Shown in pieces: positions 1 through 9,266 of a stretch of 37,059 bases of DNA; the stretch's first letter is position 1, and every line of letters begins with the position of its first letter. The notes beneath the pieces were generated by a model. That model had not been told where the DNA came from. It did not search any database and saw only the letters and a program-made list of their open reading frames with translations. This stretch comes from SAR202 cluster bacterium. Its GTDB lineage: Bacteria; Chloroflexota; Dehalococcoidia; Lucifugimonadales; Lucifugimonadaceae. The stretch spans positions 1-37,059 of the forward strand of contig RQOS01000028.1 of assembly GCA_008373205.1 (NCBI GenBank), given 5' to 3'. Both the position numbers and the translations under genes were made by a program.

Positions 1-338
1 AAGAAAACTTAACATTGTATGAGAAAATAGCAAAAATATCTCTTGATTTGAATGATAAAGATAACATTGGATTAGTTATGGGTGCTACTTATCCAGATCA
101 GTTAAAAACTATAAGAAATTCAGTTCCTGATCTTCCATTCTTAATACCTGGGATAGGTCATCAACAAGGTGATCTAGATAAAGTCTTAAAAAACTCTATA
201 ATTGATAATCCAATAATATTAATTAATTCATCAAGAGGAATAATTTATGCATCATCTGATAAATATGATTTTGGATTGAAAGCAAGAGAAAAAGTTATAG
301 AAATGAATATTCAAATTTCTCAATCATATTCATTTTAA
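1..338 (+). CDS. pyrF: Orotidine 5'-phosphate decarboxylase, C-terminal part (5' end outside window)
   Basis: This is the C-terminal portion of the enzyme that decarboxylates OMP to UMP, the last step of pyrimidine synthesis. The reading frame is open to the left edge (first whole codon at 3), so the start lies upstream. The visible part carries GLVMGATYPDQ, the PFLIPGIGHQQGD phosphate-binding stretch and NSSRGIIYAS, which are the late motifs of the type 2 (longer) OMP decarboxylases. The frame ends at TAA 336-338. An internal TTG at 15 could be read as a start but the homology runs through it, so it is not the true start. Family assignment is confident; the missing N-terminus prevents checking the catalytic Lys-Asp cluster. 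Confidence 0.88.
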   Translation, partial: ENLTLYEKIAKISLDLNDKDNIGLVMGATYPDQLKTIRNSVPDLPFLIPGIGHQQGDLDKVLKNSIIDNPIILINSSRGIIYASSDKYDFGLKAREKVIEMNIQISQSYSF

Positions 339-387
339 CTGCACGAAAATTTATTGACCTAATTTTCAAATTATATATTCTGTAAAT

Positions 388-948
388 ATGGAAGAAATGA
401 TAATTGATAGCTTAAAGATAAATGCTATGGGCCAAAGAGTTTTAATTCTAAAACAGAAAAAAGGCCCACTGTTTTTAGCTATTTGGATTGCTGCTGCAGA
501 AGCTGATGCTATTGCAATTCGAATGCAAAAAGTAGAAATACCTAGACCCTTAACTCATGATTTATTATGTAACGCTATAGAAAAATCAGGCGGGAAAATT
601 AAATCAGTCCAAATAGAAAAAGTTGAAAATGGAACCTTTTTTGGTTCACTTTTGATTTCTAGAGCGAATGAAAATGAACAATCTAATAATGACTTAATTT
701 TAGATTCAAGACCCTCAGATGCTATGGTTGTGGCATTAAAACTAAATATTCCAATAATGTGCGACAAAACTGTTTTAGAAAAAGCTGGATTTCAAAAATC
801 TAAACTAGATATAGATAATCCCATTGAGGCAGAAGCTACAGTGGAGGAAAATGGAAAAGCTAATGATTTTTCTCCTATTGGAGAAAAAGAACGACAAAGT
901 CTTTCTGTTTTTGAATCTTTTATTGATAGTTTAGATATAGATGAGTAA
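388..948 (+). CDS. Bifunctional nuclease family (BFN/DUF151) protein
   Basis: A 186-residue protein of the BFN/DUF151 family, some members of which have reported DNase/RNase activity. Recognisable features are the early VLILKQKKGPLFLAIWI strand region, the E-A-I-A helix, RPLTHDLL, and the later SRPSDAMVVALKLNIPI signature (about residues 107-123). The C-terminal 50 residues are acidic and carry no UVR domain that I can see. No Shine-Dalgarno precedes ATG 388; a TATATT box lies at 374-379, so the message may be nearly leaderless. Its last codons overlap atpZ by 8 nt (ATGAGTAA), so it is probably co-transcribed with the ATP synthase genes. A link to ATP synthase function is not implied by the family. 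Confidence 0.85.
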   Translation: MEEMIIDSLKINAMGQRVLILKQKKGPLFLAIWIAAAEADAIAIRMQKVEIPRPLTHDLLCNAIEKSGGKIKSVQIEKVENGTFFGSLLISRANENEQSNNDLILDSRPSDAMVVALKLNIPIMCDKTVLEKAGFQKSKLDIDNPIEAEATVEENGKANDFSPIGEKERQSLSVFESFIDSLDIDE

Positions 949-1177
949 AAAAAATAATCCTAACGATTCTTCAAGTAAATTGATTTTTTCATCAATTTTT
1001 CTTGTAGGAAAATATTTGGGATTAGGCTGGGTAATTATTACTCCAACTATAATTTTAACTTTTGGTGGTAATTTTTTAGATAATAAGTTAAATCTTGGCT
1101 ATTTTATGACCTTAATGGGTTTGATGATTGGATTAATTATAGGTATTATTGGAACGGTTAGAATTTTAAAAAGTTAA
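941..1177 (+). CDS. atpZ: AtpZ/AtpI-type small membrane protein of the ATP synthase operon
   Basis: A 78-residue protein with two hydrophobic segments (about residues 20-45 and 53-75) separated by a short charged loop containing GGNFLDNKL. This is the pattern of the AtpZ/AtpI family (ATPase_gene1) that commonly opens bacterial atp operons; in other bacteria such proteins assist c-ring assembly or cation supply to the FoF1 complex. It overlaps the upstream BFN gene and is followed 12 nt later by atpB, which supports the assignment. Function here is inferred from family and position. Confidence 0.8.
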   Translation: MSKKNNPNDSSSKLIFSSIFLVGKYLGLGWVIITPTIILTFGGNFLDNKLNLGYFMTLMGLMIGLIIGIIGTVRILKS

Positions 1178-1189
1178 AAAATAAATTAA

Positions 1190-2458
1190 ATGCTTTTGAG
1201 ACCTAAATTTATAATTATATTTTCTTCAATTTCTGCAATTCTTGCTATATCTGTTTTGGGTGGAGCTTTAGGAGCAAGTTTTGGTTTTGGCTTTTTAGGT
1301 GGACCAATGCCTTTCATATCTATTGCTGCGGAAACTGTTTATAGTATTTCTACTCCTTTTTCTTATAATTTGAAAAACTCCACAGTCATGCTTTGGATTG
1401 CAATGTTAGTACTTATATTCCTTTCTTGGAGAGCTACAAGGAACATTAAGGATGTACCATCTGGACTACAAAATGTATTTGAACTTATTTTTCAATTTTT
1501 CATTGATACTGCTGACGAAGCTGGTGGTAAAAAAGCTCGAAGATTTCTACCGGTGGTTATAACAATATTCCTTGCAGTTTTAGCATTCAACTGGATGGGT
1601 ATTCTTCCAGGTGTTGGGTCCATAGGTAAAGTTGAAACTATTGAAGAATGGGTTCATCATCATTCTCATTCTGGTCATTGTTATGATGTTGCTAAAACCT
1701 CTAAAAATAAAAATATAGATAAGTATTTATTGGCAGAACTTTGTGTTCTAGAAGAAGATGCATCTCATGGATTTGTAGTTTTTGATGATGTAAGTTCAAT
1801 TAATATAATGCCGTTAGGTCGAGGTGAAAGTGCAAGAGCGCCTTTGCATGCTATTGGAGACTACGAAGTACAAGATATTGTTGATATCAAGAAAAAAATT
1901 ACATCCGGTACCAAACCTGAAGATATAAATGAGTTCAATACAATTAAAGAAAATATTAAATCTGGTAAAGTTTTGAAACTTTATGAGAATCCTGACGATG
2001 GAACAATAAGTCCAGAATCTTACTTAGGTAAGAATACTGGAGAATTAATTCCATTTTTTAGAGGAGCTTCTACTGATGTTAATACAACCCTGGCTATAGC
2101 TATATTTGCAATGATAGCTATACAATTTTGGGGATTTTCATCATTAGGGTTCAGTGGTTATGGTGGAAAGTTTATTAATTTTTCACATGGACCAATCAAT
2201 GCCTTTGTAGGTATTTTAGAGTTATTTGGAGAATTTGCTAAAACTATAAGTTTTACTTTTAGACTTTTTGGAAATATGTTTGCTGGAGAAATAGTTTTGA
2301 TTTCTATGGGATTTTTACTTCCTTTAATAGGAATGATGCCTTTTATGGGATTGGAACTTTTCGTAGGTGTAATACAAGCATTCATATTTTCAATGTTAAC
2401 TTTAGTTTTTGGGGTTATGGCAGTAACATCACACTCAGAGCATGAAGATCATGATTAG
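1190..2458 (+). CDS. atpB: ATP synthase Fo subunit a, with a large extracytoplasmic insertion
   Basis: Membrane stator subunit that forms the two proton half-channels against the c-ring. The C-terminal core is canonical: TFRLFGNMFAGEI contains the essential arginine (R358 here, equivalent to E. coli R210), followed by long hydrophobic helices. At 422 residues it is much longer than the usual 230-290. The excess lies mainly between the second membrane helix (ending near ILPGVGSIG, residue 146) and FFRGASTDVNTTLA (from 289). By family topology this loop faces the outside. It is charged and includes a His/Cys-rich patch at 156-164 (HHHSHSGHC) and another Cys at 185. The N-terminus also carries an extra hydrophobic segment. 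The C-terminus ends in SHSEHEDHD. Identity is certain; the role of the insertion is unknown. Confidence 0.96.
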   Translation: MLLRPKFIIIFSSISAILAISVLGGALGASFGFGFLGGPMPFISIAAETVYSISTPFSYNLKNSTVMLWIAMLVLIFLSWRATRNIKDVPSGLQNVFELIFQFFIDTADEAGGKKARRFLPVVITIFLAVLAFNWMGILPGVGSIGKVETIEEWVHHHSHSGHCYDVAKTSKNKNIDKYLLAELCVLEEDASHGFVVFDDVSSINIMPLGRGESARAPLHAIGDYEVQDIVDIKKKITSGTKPEDINEFNTIKENIKSGKVLKLYENPDDGTISPESYLGKNTGELIPFFRGASTDVNTTLAIAIFAMIAIQFWGFSSLGFSGYGGKFINFSHGPINAFVGILELFGEFAKTISFTFRLFGNMFAGEIVLISMGFLLPLIGMMPFMGLELFVGVIQAFIFSMLTLVFGVMAVTSHSEHEDHD

Positions 2459-2493
2459 CAAATTTTAAAAAAAAAATATGAAGGGAGTATAAG

Positions 2494-2721
2494 ATGGCAA
2501 GTGAATGGCAACCAATAGGAGCAGCATTATCAATGGGATTAGGAGCTGTTGGATCAGGTTTAGGTATAGGGATGCTAGCAAATGGAGCTTTACAGTCTTT
2601 AGGTAGAAATCCAGAAGCAAGAGGTCCTGTGCAACAGAGTATGATTTTAGCTATTGCTTTTACAGAGGCTATAGCAATTTATTCTCTAGTTGTAGCCATA
2701 TTAATATTGTTTGTACTATAA
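2494..2721 (+). CDS. atpE: ATP synthase Fo subunit c (proteolipid)
   Basis: A 75-residue two-helix hairpin protein forming the rotating c-ring. Helix 1 has the glycine-rich AVGSGLGIGMLANGA, the polar loop is GRNPEARGP, and helix 2 carries the ion-binding glutamate E58 in AFTEAIAIYSLV. The residue after E58 is Ala, and the Na+-binding Gln/Ser-Thr set of sodium-type rings is not evident, so a proton ring is more likely. A strong Shine-Dalgarno (AAGGGAG at 2481-2487) precedes ATG 2494, and a strong hairpin follows the stop codon, both consistent with the high expression needed for this multi-copy subunit. Confidence 0.97.
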   Translation: MASEWQPIGAALSMGLGAVGSGLGIGMLANGALQSLGRNPEARGPVQQSMILAIAFTEAIAIYSLVVAILILFVL

Positions 2722-2723
2722 AG

Positions 2724-2752
2724 TTTTCAGCTGATTATTTGTCAGCTGAAAA
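2724..2752 (+). promoter_or_regulatory. Strong RNA hairpin between atpE and atpF
   Basis: Perfect 11-bp arms TTTTCAGCTGA (2724-2734) and TCAGCTGAAAA (2742-2752) enclose a 7-nt loop. The hairpin starts two bases after the atpE stop codon and runs directly into the atpF Shine-Dalgarno (AAGGAG, 2751-2756). No U-tract follows on the plus strand, so it is not a typical intrinsic terminator. It could protect the 3' end of an atpE-containing mRNA or damp atpF translation, matching the excess of c over b in the complex. The structure is seen; the role is inferred. Confidence 0.65.
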
Positions 2753-2767
2753 AGGAGAGCTAAAAAT

Positions 2768-3262
2768 ATGGATGCATTAGGTATAAATTTATCGGGTTTA
2801 ATAACCCAACTTCTTAGTTTTATAATTTTATTTTTAATACTAAGGAAGTTACTCTTTGGACCAATTAGTTCAATACTACAGAGTAGAGCTACAAAAATTC
2901 AAGAAAGTCTTGAGGCAGCTGAAAAAGTCAAAAATGAAGCTGATGAATCTGCCGAAAAACTTGAGAAAGAAATTAATATTGCTAGACAAGAAGGTCAAAA
3001 ATTGATCAGTGACGCTAGAGAAGCTGCTGAAAAGTATCGTGACCAAGAAATGAAAAAAGCACAAGAAGAATCACAAGAGATTGTCAACAAGGCTAATAAA
3101 GCTATTGAAAAAGAAAGAGATCTTGCAATTCAAAGTGTTAGGAAAGAATTTTCTTCTCTAGTTATTTCTGCAGCTTCAAAAGTAGTTGAGAAATCTATAG
3201 ATGAAAAAGATCATAAAAACATAATAGATAAGGCACTAGAGGAAGAAATTAAAAAGAATTGA
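2768..3262 (+). CDS. atpF: ATP synthase Fo subunit b
   Basis: A 164-residue peripheral-stalk subunit. One N-terminal membrane helix (about residues 8-28, SGLITQLLSFIILFLILRKLL) is followed by a long charged helix rich in Glu/Lys/Ala (ESLEAAEKVKNEADESAEKL and onward) that dimerises as a coiled coil and binds the delta subunit. A Shine-Dalgarno lies right after the atpE-atpF hairpin. The stop is followed after one base by atpH. Length and architecture are normal for the family. Confidence 0.95.
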   Translation: MDALGINLSGLITQLLSFIILFLILRKLLFGPISSILQSRATKIQESLEAAEKVKNEADESAEKLEKEINIARQEGQKLISDAREAAEKYRDQEMKKAQEESQEIVNKANKAIEKERDLAIQSVRKEFSSLVISAASKVVEKSIDEKDHKNIIDKALEEEIKKN

Positions 3263-3263
3263 T

Positions 3264-3809
3264 ATGGCAAGTTCAGTTGTAAAAAGATATGGAAAAGCGA
3301 TTTTGGAAATTGCTTCAGAATCCAAAAAAATTGATAATTGGATCAATAATTTTAATGATTCAGAAGAATTAATCCAAGATGATGATCTCTATTCTTTTCT
3401 AAGTTCACCTCAAGTTCCTAATTCAGAAAAGTTAAATTCTATAGACACGTTAATGAAAGGTTATGAGGCACTTTTTGTTAATTTTTTAAAAGTGTTAGTT
3501 ACTCGCGGTCAGGTAGAGTTATTTGAGGATATCAAAGAAGAATTTTTAGATCAAAATAAAATACTTCTTGGTAAAGTATCAGCGAGTGTTACTTCATCAG
3601 TAAAACTCACGGATAACCAAAAGAAATTATTGAAGGAAAAAATATGTGAAATATTTAACGTCACTGATGTTGATATCAACGAACATAATGATGAATCAAT
3701 AATTGGAGGTTTTATAATCAAAGTTGGAGATACTATTATTGATTCTTCAACTCAAAATAAGCTTAATGGATTAGAAAAACATTTATTAAGATCAACGACA
3801 TTAAAGTAA
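3264..3809 (+). CDS. atpH: ATP synthase F1 subunit delta
   Basis: A 181-residue stator protein that links the top of the alpha3beta3 head to subunit b. The N-terminal helical domain begins VVKRYGKAILEIASES and the C-terminal part contains the family signature around DESIIGGFIIKVGDTIIDSSTQNKL (about residues 143-168, given here only as landmarks IIGGF and IKVGD). ATG 3264 lies one base after the atpF stop, indicating translational coupling. The next gene, atpA, starts 15 nt downstream. Nothing unusual is seen. Confidence 0.95.
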   Translation: MASSVVKRYGKAILEIASESKKIDNWINNFNDSEELIQDDDLYSFLSSPQVPNSEKLNSIDTLMKGYEALFVNFLKVLVTRGQVELFEDIKEEFLDQNKILLGKVSASVTSSVKLTDNQKKLLKEKICEIFNVTDVDINEHNDESIIGGFIIKVGDTIIDSSTQNKLNGLEKHLLRSTTLK

Positions 3810-3824
3810 ATATGGAGAAATATT

Positions 3825-5336
3825 ATGTCACCAAATAGTCAAGATATAGCATCAATAATCAAGAAACAAATTGAAGAATTTGGAGGGGACTTTTCAATGG
3901 TTGATATAGGAACCGTTGTTGAGGCTGGTGATGGTGTTGTGAGGATACATGGATTATCCGGAGTTAAGGTAAATGAATTACTTCAGTTCCCTAATGATAT
4001 TATTGGACTTGCACTAAACCTAGAGGAAGATAGTGTTGGAGCAGTGATTTTAGGTGACTATCTAGGTATTAAGGAAGGCGATGAAGTAAGGTCAACAGGA
4101 AGAATTGTCGAAGTTCCTGTGGGAGAAAATCTATTAGGAAGAGTTGTTGATCCCTTAGGAAGACCTTTGGATGGTAGAGGTGATATAGATACATCTGATT
4201 CACTTCCTGTAGAAAAAATTGCAGCTGGAGTTGTAGAAAGAAAATCTATTGATCAGCCTGTTCAATTTGGTTTGAAAATAGTTGATGCAATGGTTCCGGT
4301 TGGAAGAGGTCAAAGAGAACTTGTTATCGGTGATAGAACTACAGGTAAAACTTCATTGTGTGTAGACGCTTTAATTAATCAAAAAGATTCTAATATAATA
4401 GGAATTTATGTTGCTATAGGTCAAAAAGCGTCTAAGGTTTCTCAAGTTGTAACAAGATTTGAAGAACAAGGTGCATTGGAAAATACAATTATTGTAACAG
4501 CGAATGCATCAGACTCAGCCGCACTACAATACTTGGCTCCCTATGCTGGAGTTACCATGGCTGAATATTTTATGGCACAAGGAAAAGACGTATTAATCGT
4601 GTATGATGATTTGAGTAAGCATGCATGGGCTTATAGACAGATGTCTTTATTATTAAGAAGACCTCCTGGTAGAGAAGCTTATCCTGGAGATGTTTTTTAT
4701 CTTCATTCAAGATTACTTGAAAGAGCTGCAAAATTAGATGAAAAATATGGAGGAGGTTCAATTACAGCATTGCCAATAATTGAAACTCAAGCAGGAGATG
4801 TTTCAGGTTATATTCCAACAAATGTTATTTCTATTACAGACGGTCAGCTTTATCTTGAGCCAGATTTATTTAACTCAGGTATAAGGCCAGCTGTAAATGC
4901 AGGTTTATCTGTAACAAGAGTGGGCTCATCAGCTCAAAGAAAAGCAATGAAAGAAGTATCAGGGTCTCTTAAAGGTGAGATGGCTCAATACGATTCATTA
5001 AAAACTTTTGCTCAATTTGGAACTGATGATTTAGATGCAATAACTAAGCAACAGCTCGCTAGAGGTGAGAGATTAACTGAATTGTTAAAACAGAATGAAA
5101 ATGAGCCTCTATCCTTTGAAAATCAAGTTTCTATATTTTATGCAGCAAATCAAGGAGCATTAGATGATGTAGAAATAGAAAAAATATCTGACTTTGAAAA
5201 ACAATGGTATGATTTTGTTTCAGCTAATTTGCCAGAGGTAATGAAATCTATTTCTGAAGAAGGAGAACTTTCTGATGATTCAAAGAAGAGTCTTGACGGA
5301 GCAATTAAAACATTTAAAGGAACTTTTGGGAAATAA
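3825..5336 (+). CDS. atpA: ATP synthase F1 subunit alpha
   Basis: A 503-residue non-catalytic nucleotide-binding subunit of the hexameric F1 head. The Walker A segment is GDRTTGKTS at residues 169-177; the family almost always has Gln at position 172 (GDRQTGKT), so Thr is a notable substitution. Walker B is [20 protein letters not shown], followed by [21 protein letters not shown], which contains typical alpha-subunit motifs, and the conserved arginine region [27 protein letters not shown] motif precedes the start. It sits in normal operon order between atpH and atpG. Confidence 0.97.
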   Translation: MSPNSQDIASIIKKQIEEFGGDFSMVDIGTVVEAGDGVVRIHGLSGVKVNELLQFPNDIIGLALNLEEDSVGAVILGDYLGIKEGDEVRSTGRIVEVPVGENLLGRVVDPLGRPLDGRGDIDTSDSLPVEKIAAGVVERKSIDQPVQFGLKIVDAMVPVGRGQRELVIGDRTTGKTSLCVDALINQKDSNIIGIYVAIGQKASKVSQVVTRFEEQGALENTIIVTANASDSAALQYLAPYAGVTMAEYFMAQGKDVLIVYDDLSKHAWAYRQMSLLLRRPPGREAYPGDVFYLHSRLLERAAKLDEKYGGGSITALPIIETQAGDVSGYIPTNVISITDGQLYLEPDLFNSGIRPAVNAGLSVTRVGSSAQRKAMKEVSGSLKGEMAQYDSLKTFAQFGTDDLDAITKQQLARGERLTELLKQNENEPLSFENQVSIFYAANQGALDDVEIEKISDFEKQWYDFVSANLPEVMKSISEEGELSDDSKKSLDGAIKTFKGTFGK

Positions 5337-5340
5337 TTAG

Positions 5341-7634
<2,294 letters not shown>

Positions 7635-7898
7635 ATGGCAAATAACCTAAGTGTAAATATAGTTTCTCCATCAGGTGAGATTTTCTCAGGAGAAGCCAAA
7701 AGTGTTCAAGTGCCTGGTGAAATAGGGCAGATGACTATTCTACCTAAGCATGCTGCTATACTATCTACCTTAGTTAATGGGAAAATCTCTGTTACAACAG
7801 ATGATGATAATATTACGGATTTCGAAATAAATTCTGGGTTTATAGAGAACTCTAATGATAAATTGACGATTATAATAGAAAAGCTAGCTAACGAATAG
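7635..7898 (+). CDS. atpC: ATP synthase F1 subunit epsilon, short form lacking the C-terminal helices
   Basis: An 87-residue protein that corresponds to the N-terminal beta-sandwich domain of epsilon: LSVNIVSPSGEIFSGEAKSV, then PGEIGQMTILPKHAAILSTL, and a final strand region NSGFIENSNDKLTIIIEKL. The usual protein is about 130-140 residues because of a C-terminal two-helix domain that inhibits ATP hydrolysis; that domain is absent here. ATG 7635 abuts the atpD stop. The stop codon TAG sits in the loop of a strong hairpin (7875-7911), so the short form is not an artefact of a nearby frameshift as far as I can see. Short epsilons are known in some phyla. Confidence 0.92.
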   Translation: MANNLSVNIVSPSGEIFSGEAKSVQVPGEIGQMTILPKHAAILSTLVNGKISVTTDDDNITDFEINSGFIENSNDKLTIIIEKLANE

Positions 7899-7911
7899 CG
7901 AGCTTTTCTAT
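7875..7911. terminator. Bidirectional terminator-like hairpin between atpC and the convergent zinc-ribbon gene
   Basis: Perfect 11-bp arms ATAGAAAAGCT (7875-7885) and AGCTTTTCTAT (7901-7911), extended after one mismatch by GCTA/TAGC around the loop ACGAA. It contains the atpC stop codon, and its right end touches the stop codon of the minus-strand gene ending at 7911. A-rich and T-rich arm segments make it usable in either direction, though the run of T after the stem is short. It most likely ends the atp operon. Confidence 0.7.
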
Positions 7912-8075
7912 TAAGCTACCTTACTTGATTGCAATTTTTTCAACAAACCTAAAGCTTCTACTTTTGTAATCTCTCGGCTACATTGAATACAAGCAAGATG
8001 ATATTTACCTTCAGTGTCAGTATTTATTTCAACGTCCCCTTTTGCATCGCATGGGCAGCACTTAGAATAAATCAC
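7911..8075 (-). CDS. Small zinc-ribbon protein (54 aa)
   Basis: A short gene read from GTG (8075-8073) to TAA (7913-7911). The protein begins MIYSKCCPCDAKGD and carries two paired-cysteine knuckles, C6/C7-x-C9 and C29-x-x-C32 (YHLACIQCSREI), typical of a small zinc ribbon; the tail is a Lys/Leu-rich helix. A clear Shine-Dalgarno (AAAAGGAG) lies 5 nt before the GTG, and a promoter-like TTGACT/TATTAT pair lies upstream, so it is very likely expressed. It faces atpC and shares its terminator hairpin. I do not recognise a named family; a DksA/TraR-like or transcription-associated zinc ribbon is possible but not shown. Confidence 0.72.
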   Translation of the reverse strand: MIYSKCCPCDAKGDVEINTDTEGKYHLACIQCSREITKVEALGLLKKLQSSKVA

Positions 8076-8118
8076 TTGTACTCCTTTTATTTTTTATATT
8101 TTTACTAATTCCAAAAAT

Positions 8119-8148
8119 ATAATAACTGCAGTTATCGTAATTAGTCAA
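8119..8148 (-). promoter_or_regulatory. Candidate promoter of the small zinc-ribbon gene, with palindrome in the spacer
   Basis: On the minus strand TTGACT (8148-8143) and TATTAT (8124-8119) are separated by 18 nt, about 45 nt before the GTG start. The spacer contains the perfect 14-bp palindrome ATAACTGCAGTTAT (8122-8135), which also overlaps the -10 box and could be an operator. The boxes and palindrome are seen; use as a promoter is inferred. Confidence 0.4.
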
Positions 8149-8230
8149 GTGCATTAATAATTTATTCGTTAACAAAATGTAAACTTTTTTTTAGATTTTT
8201 ATAAACTAAACGAAATCATTTGTATTATAA

Positions 8231-8259
8231 TTGACATGCTTCGTGTTAATTATTATTAT
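8231..8259 (+). promoter_or_regulatory. Candidate promoter of the hspR-grpE-dnaK operon
   Basis: TTGACA (8231-8236) and TATTAT (8254-8259) are separated by 17 nt, a near-consensus vegetative promoter. The predicted start of transcription, near 8266, coincides with the Shine-Dalgarno AAGGGAG (8267-8273), giving a very short leader and excluding the in-frame ATG at 8236 as the hspR start. I found no clear HAIR (HspR) or CIRCE inverted repeat around it. Confidence 0.6.
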
Positions 8260-8277
8260 ATTAATCAAGGGAGTTTT

Positions 8278-8721
8278 ATGGATAACAATAGAGGTTGGAT
8301 AATTTCTAAGACGGTAACTGTATCTACCAAAAAAGATCAAAGTTCTGAAAGTGAACAATTTAATTATGATCCAGTTGTTGGTGTTTATACTATAAGTGTT
8401 GCTTCGGAACTTATATCAATGCATCCTAATACTCTTAGAAAATATGATAAAAATGGTTTAGTTAAACCTTCGCGAACTGATGGAAAACGAAGGTTATATT
8501 CTGAAAATGATTTATTAAGATTACAAATTGTTAAATTATTAACAGATAAATATGGCTTAAATCTTGAAGGGGCTAAATTAGTACTTGGATTATCTATGAG
8601 AATTAAAGAAGTTGTAAACTTGCTTGAACAAGGAGTAAGTAATCAGGTTTATAAGAATTCCGCTAAAGTAGCTTCAGTCGAGTTAAGGAGACTGTTCCTA
8701 GATTTAGGAATAAAAATATAA
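8278..8721 (+). CDS. hspR: HspR-like MerR-family heat-shock regulator
   Basis: A 147-residue protein with the MerR-type winged-helix motif YTISVASELISMHPNTLRKY, DKNGLVKPSRTDGKRRLYSE and NDLLRLQIVKLLTDKYGLNL, which matches HspR, the repressor of dnaK operons in actinobacteria and some other phyla. HspR usually binds operator DNA together with DnaK, giving feedback control; gene order here (first in the dnaK operon) agrees. An N-terminal extension of about 35 residues precedes the HTH. I chose ATG 8278 over 8236 because it has AAGGGAG just upstream and because the longer form would start inside the promoter. The stop is 2 nt before grpE. Confidence 0.85.
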   Translation: MDNNRGWIISKTVTVSTKKDQSSESEQFNYDPVVGVYTISVASELISMHPNTLRKYDKNGLVKPSRTDGKRRLYSENDLLRLQIVKLLTDKYGLNLEGAKLVLGLSMRIKEVVNLLEQGVSNQVYKNSAKVASVELRRLFLDLGIKI

Positions 8722-8723
8722 AT

Positions 8724-9239
8724 ATGTCAAAAGATAATAAAGAATTAGAAGATCAATTAAATCAAAATAAAGAATTACAAGAACAGATAAATCAGTTAAC
8801 TAATGAAAGGGACAAGTATTTAGATATAGCTCAGAGAGCTCAAGCAGATTTGGTTAACTACAGAAAAAAATCTTCAATTGACCTTCAAGAGTCTGAGGCA
8901 AGATCTCAAAGAAGAATTTTGCATCAAATAATTATGATACTTGATCAAATTAATATGGCTTTATCAGCAAAAGTAAATACAAAAACATATAAATCTTGGA
9001 TTGAAGGTATTGGTTCAATTAATAAAAATCTTGTTACTATGCTTTCAAGTTTTGATTTAATTGAAATCAATCTTGAAAAAGATGATAAGTTTGATCCAAA
9101 TATTCATGAGGCAATCTCTAGTGTGGAATCAGATAAATTTAAGGATGGTGAAATTGTTAGACAAATATCCCCTGGATATAAACACAAAGATTATTTACTA
9201 CGACCAATTTTAGTAGAAATAGCGATAAATAAAAAATAA
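8724..9239 (+). CDS. grpE: GrpE nucleotide exchange factor of DnaK
   Basis: A 171-residue co-chaperone that releases ADP from DnaK. The N-terminal half is a long helix (NKELEDQLNQNKELQEQINQ and on) that dimerises; the region with RAQADLVNYRKKS is the family's N-terminal signature. The C-terminal beta-domain contains FDPNIHEAISSVES, GEIVRQISPGYKHKDYLLRP, which contact the DnaK nucleotide-binding domain. It follows hspR by 2 nt and precedes dnaK by 27 nt. Length and motifs are normal. Confidence 0.95.
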   Translation: MSKDNKELEDQLNQNKELQEQINQLTNERDKYLDIAQRAQADLVNYRKKSSIDLQESEARSQRRILHQIIMILDQINMALSAKVNTKTYKSWIEGIGSINKNLVTMLSSFDLIEINLEKDDKFDPNIHEAISSVESDKFKDGEIVRQISPGYKHKDYLLRPILVEIAINKK

Positions 9240-9266
9240 AGAAATACAAAGGAAAAGGAAATACAA

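Noticed and set aside
8076-8277. HAIR or CIRCE operator before hspR
   Set aside because: AGTCAAG (8143-8149) resembles half of a HAIR box but the other half at the required spacing matches only two of seven bases, and no CIRCE repeat is present.
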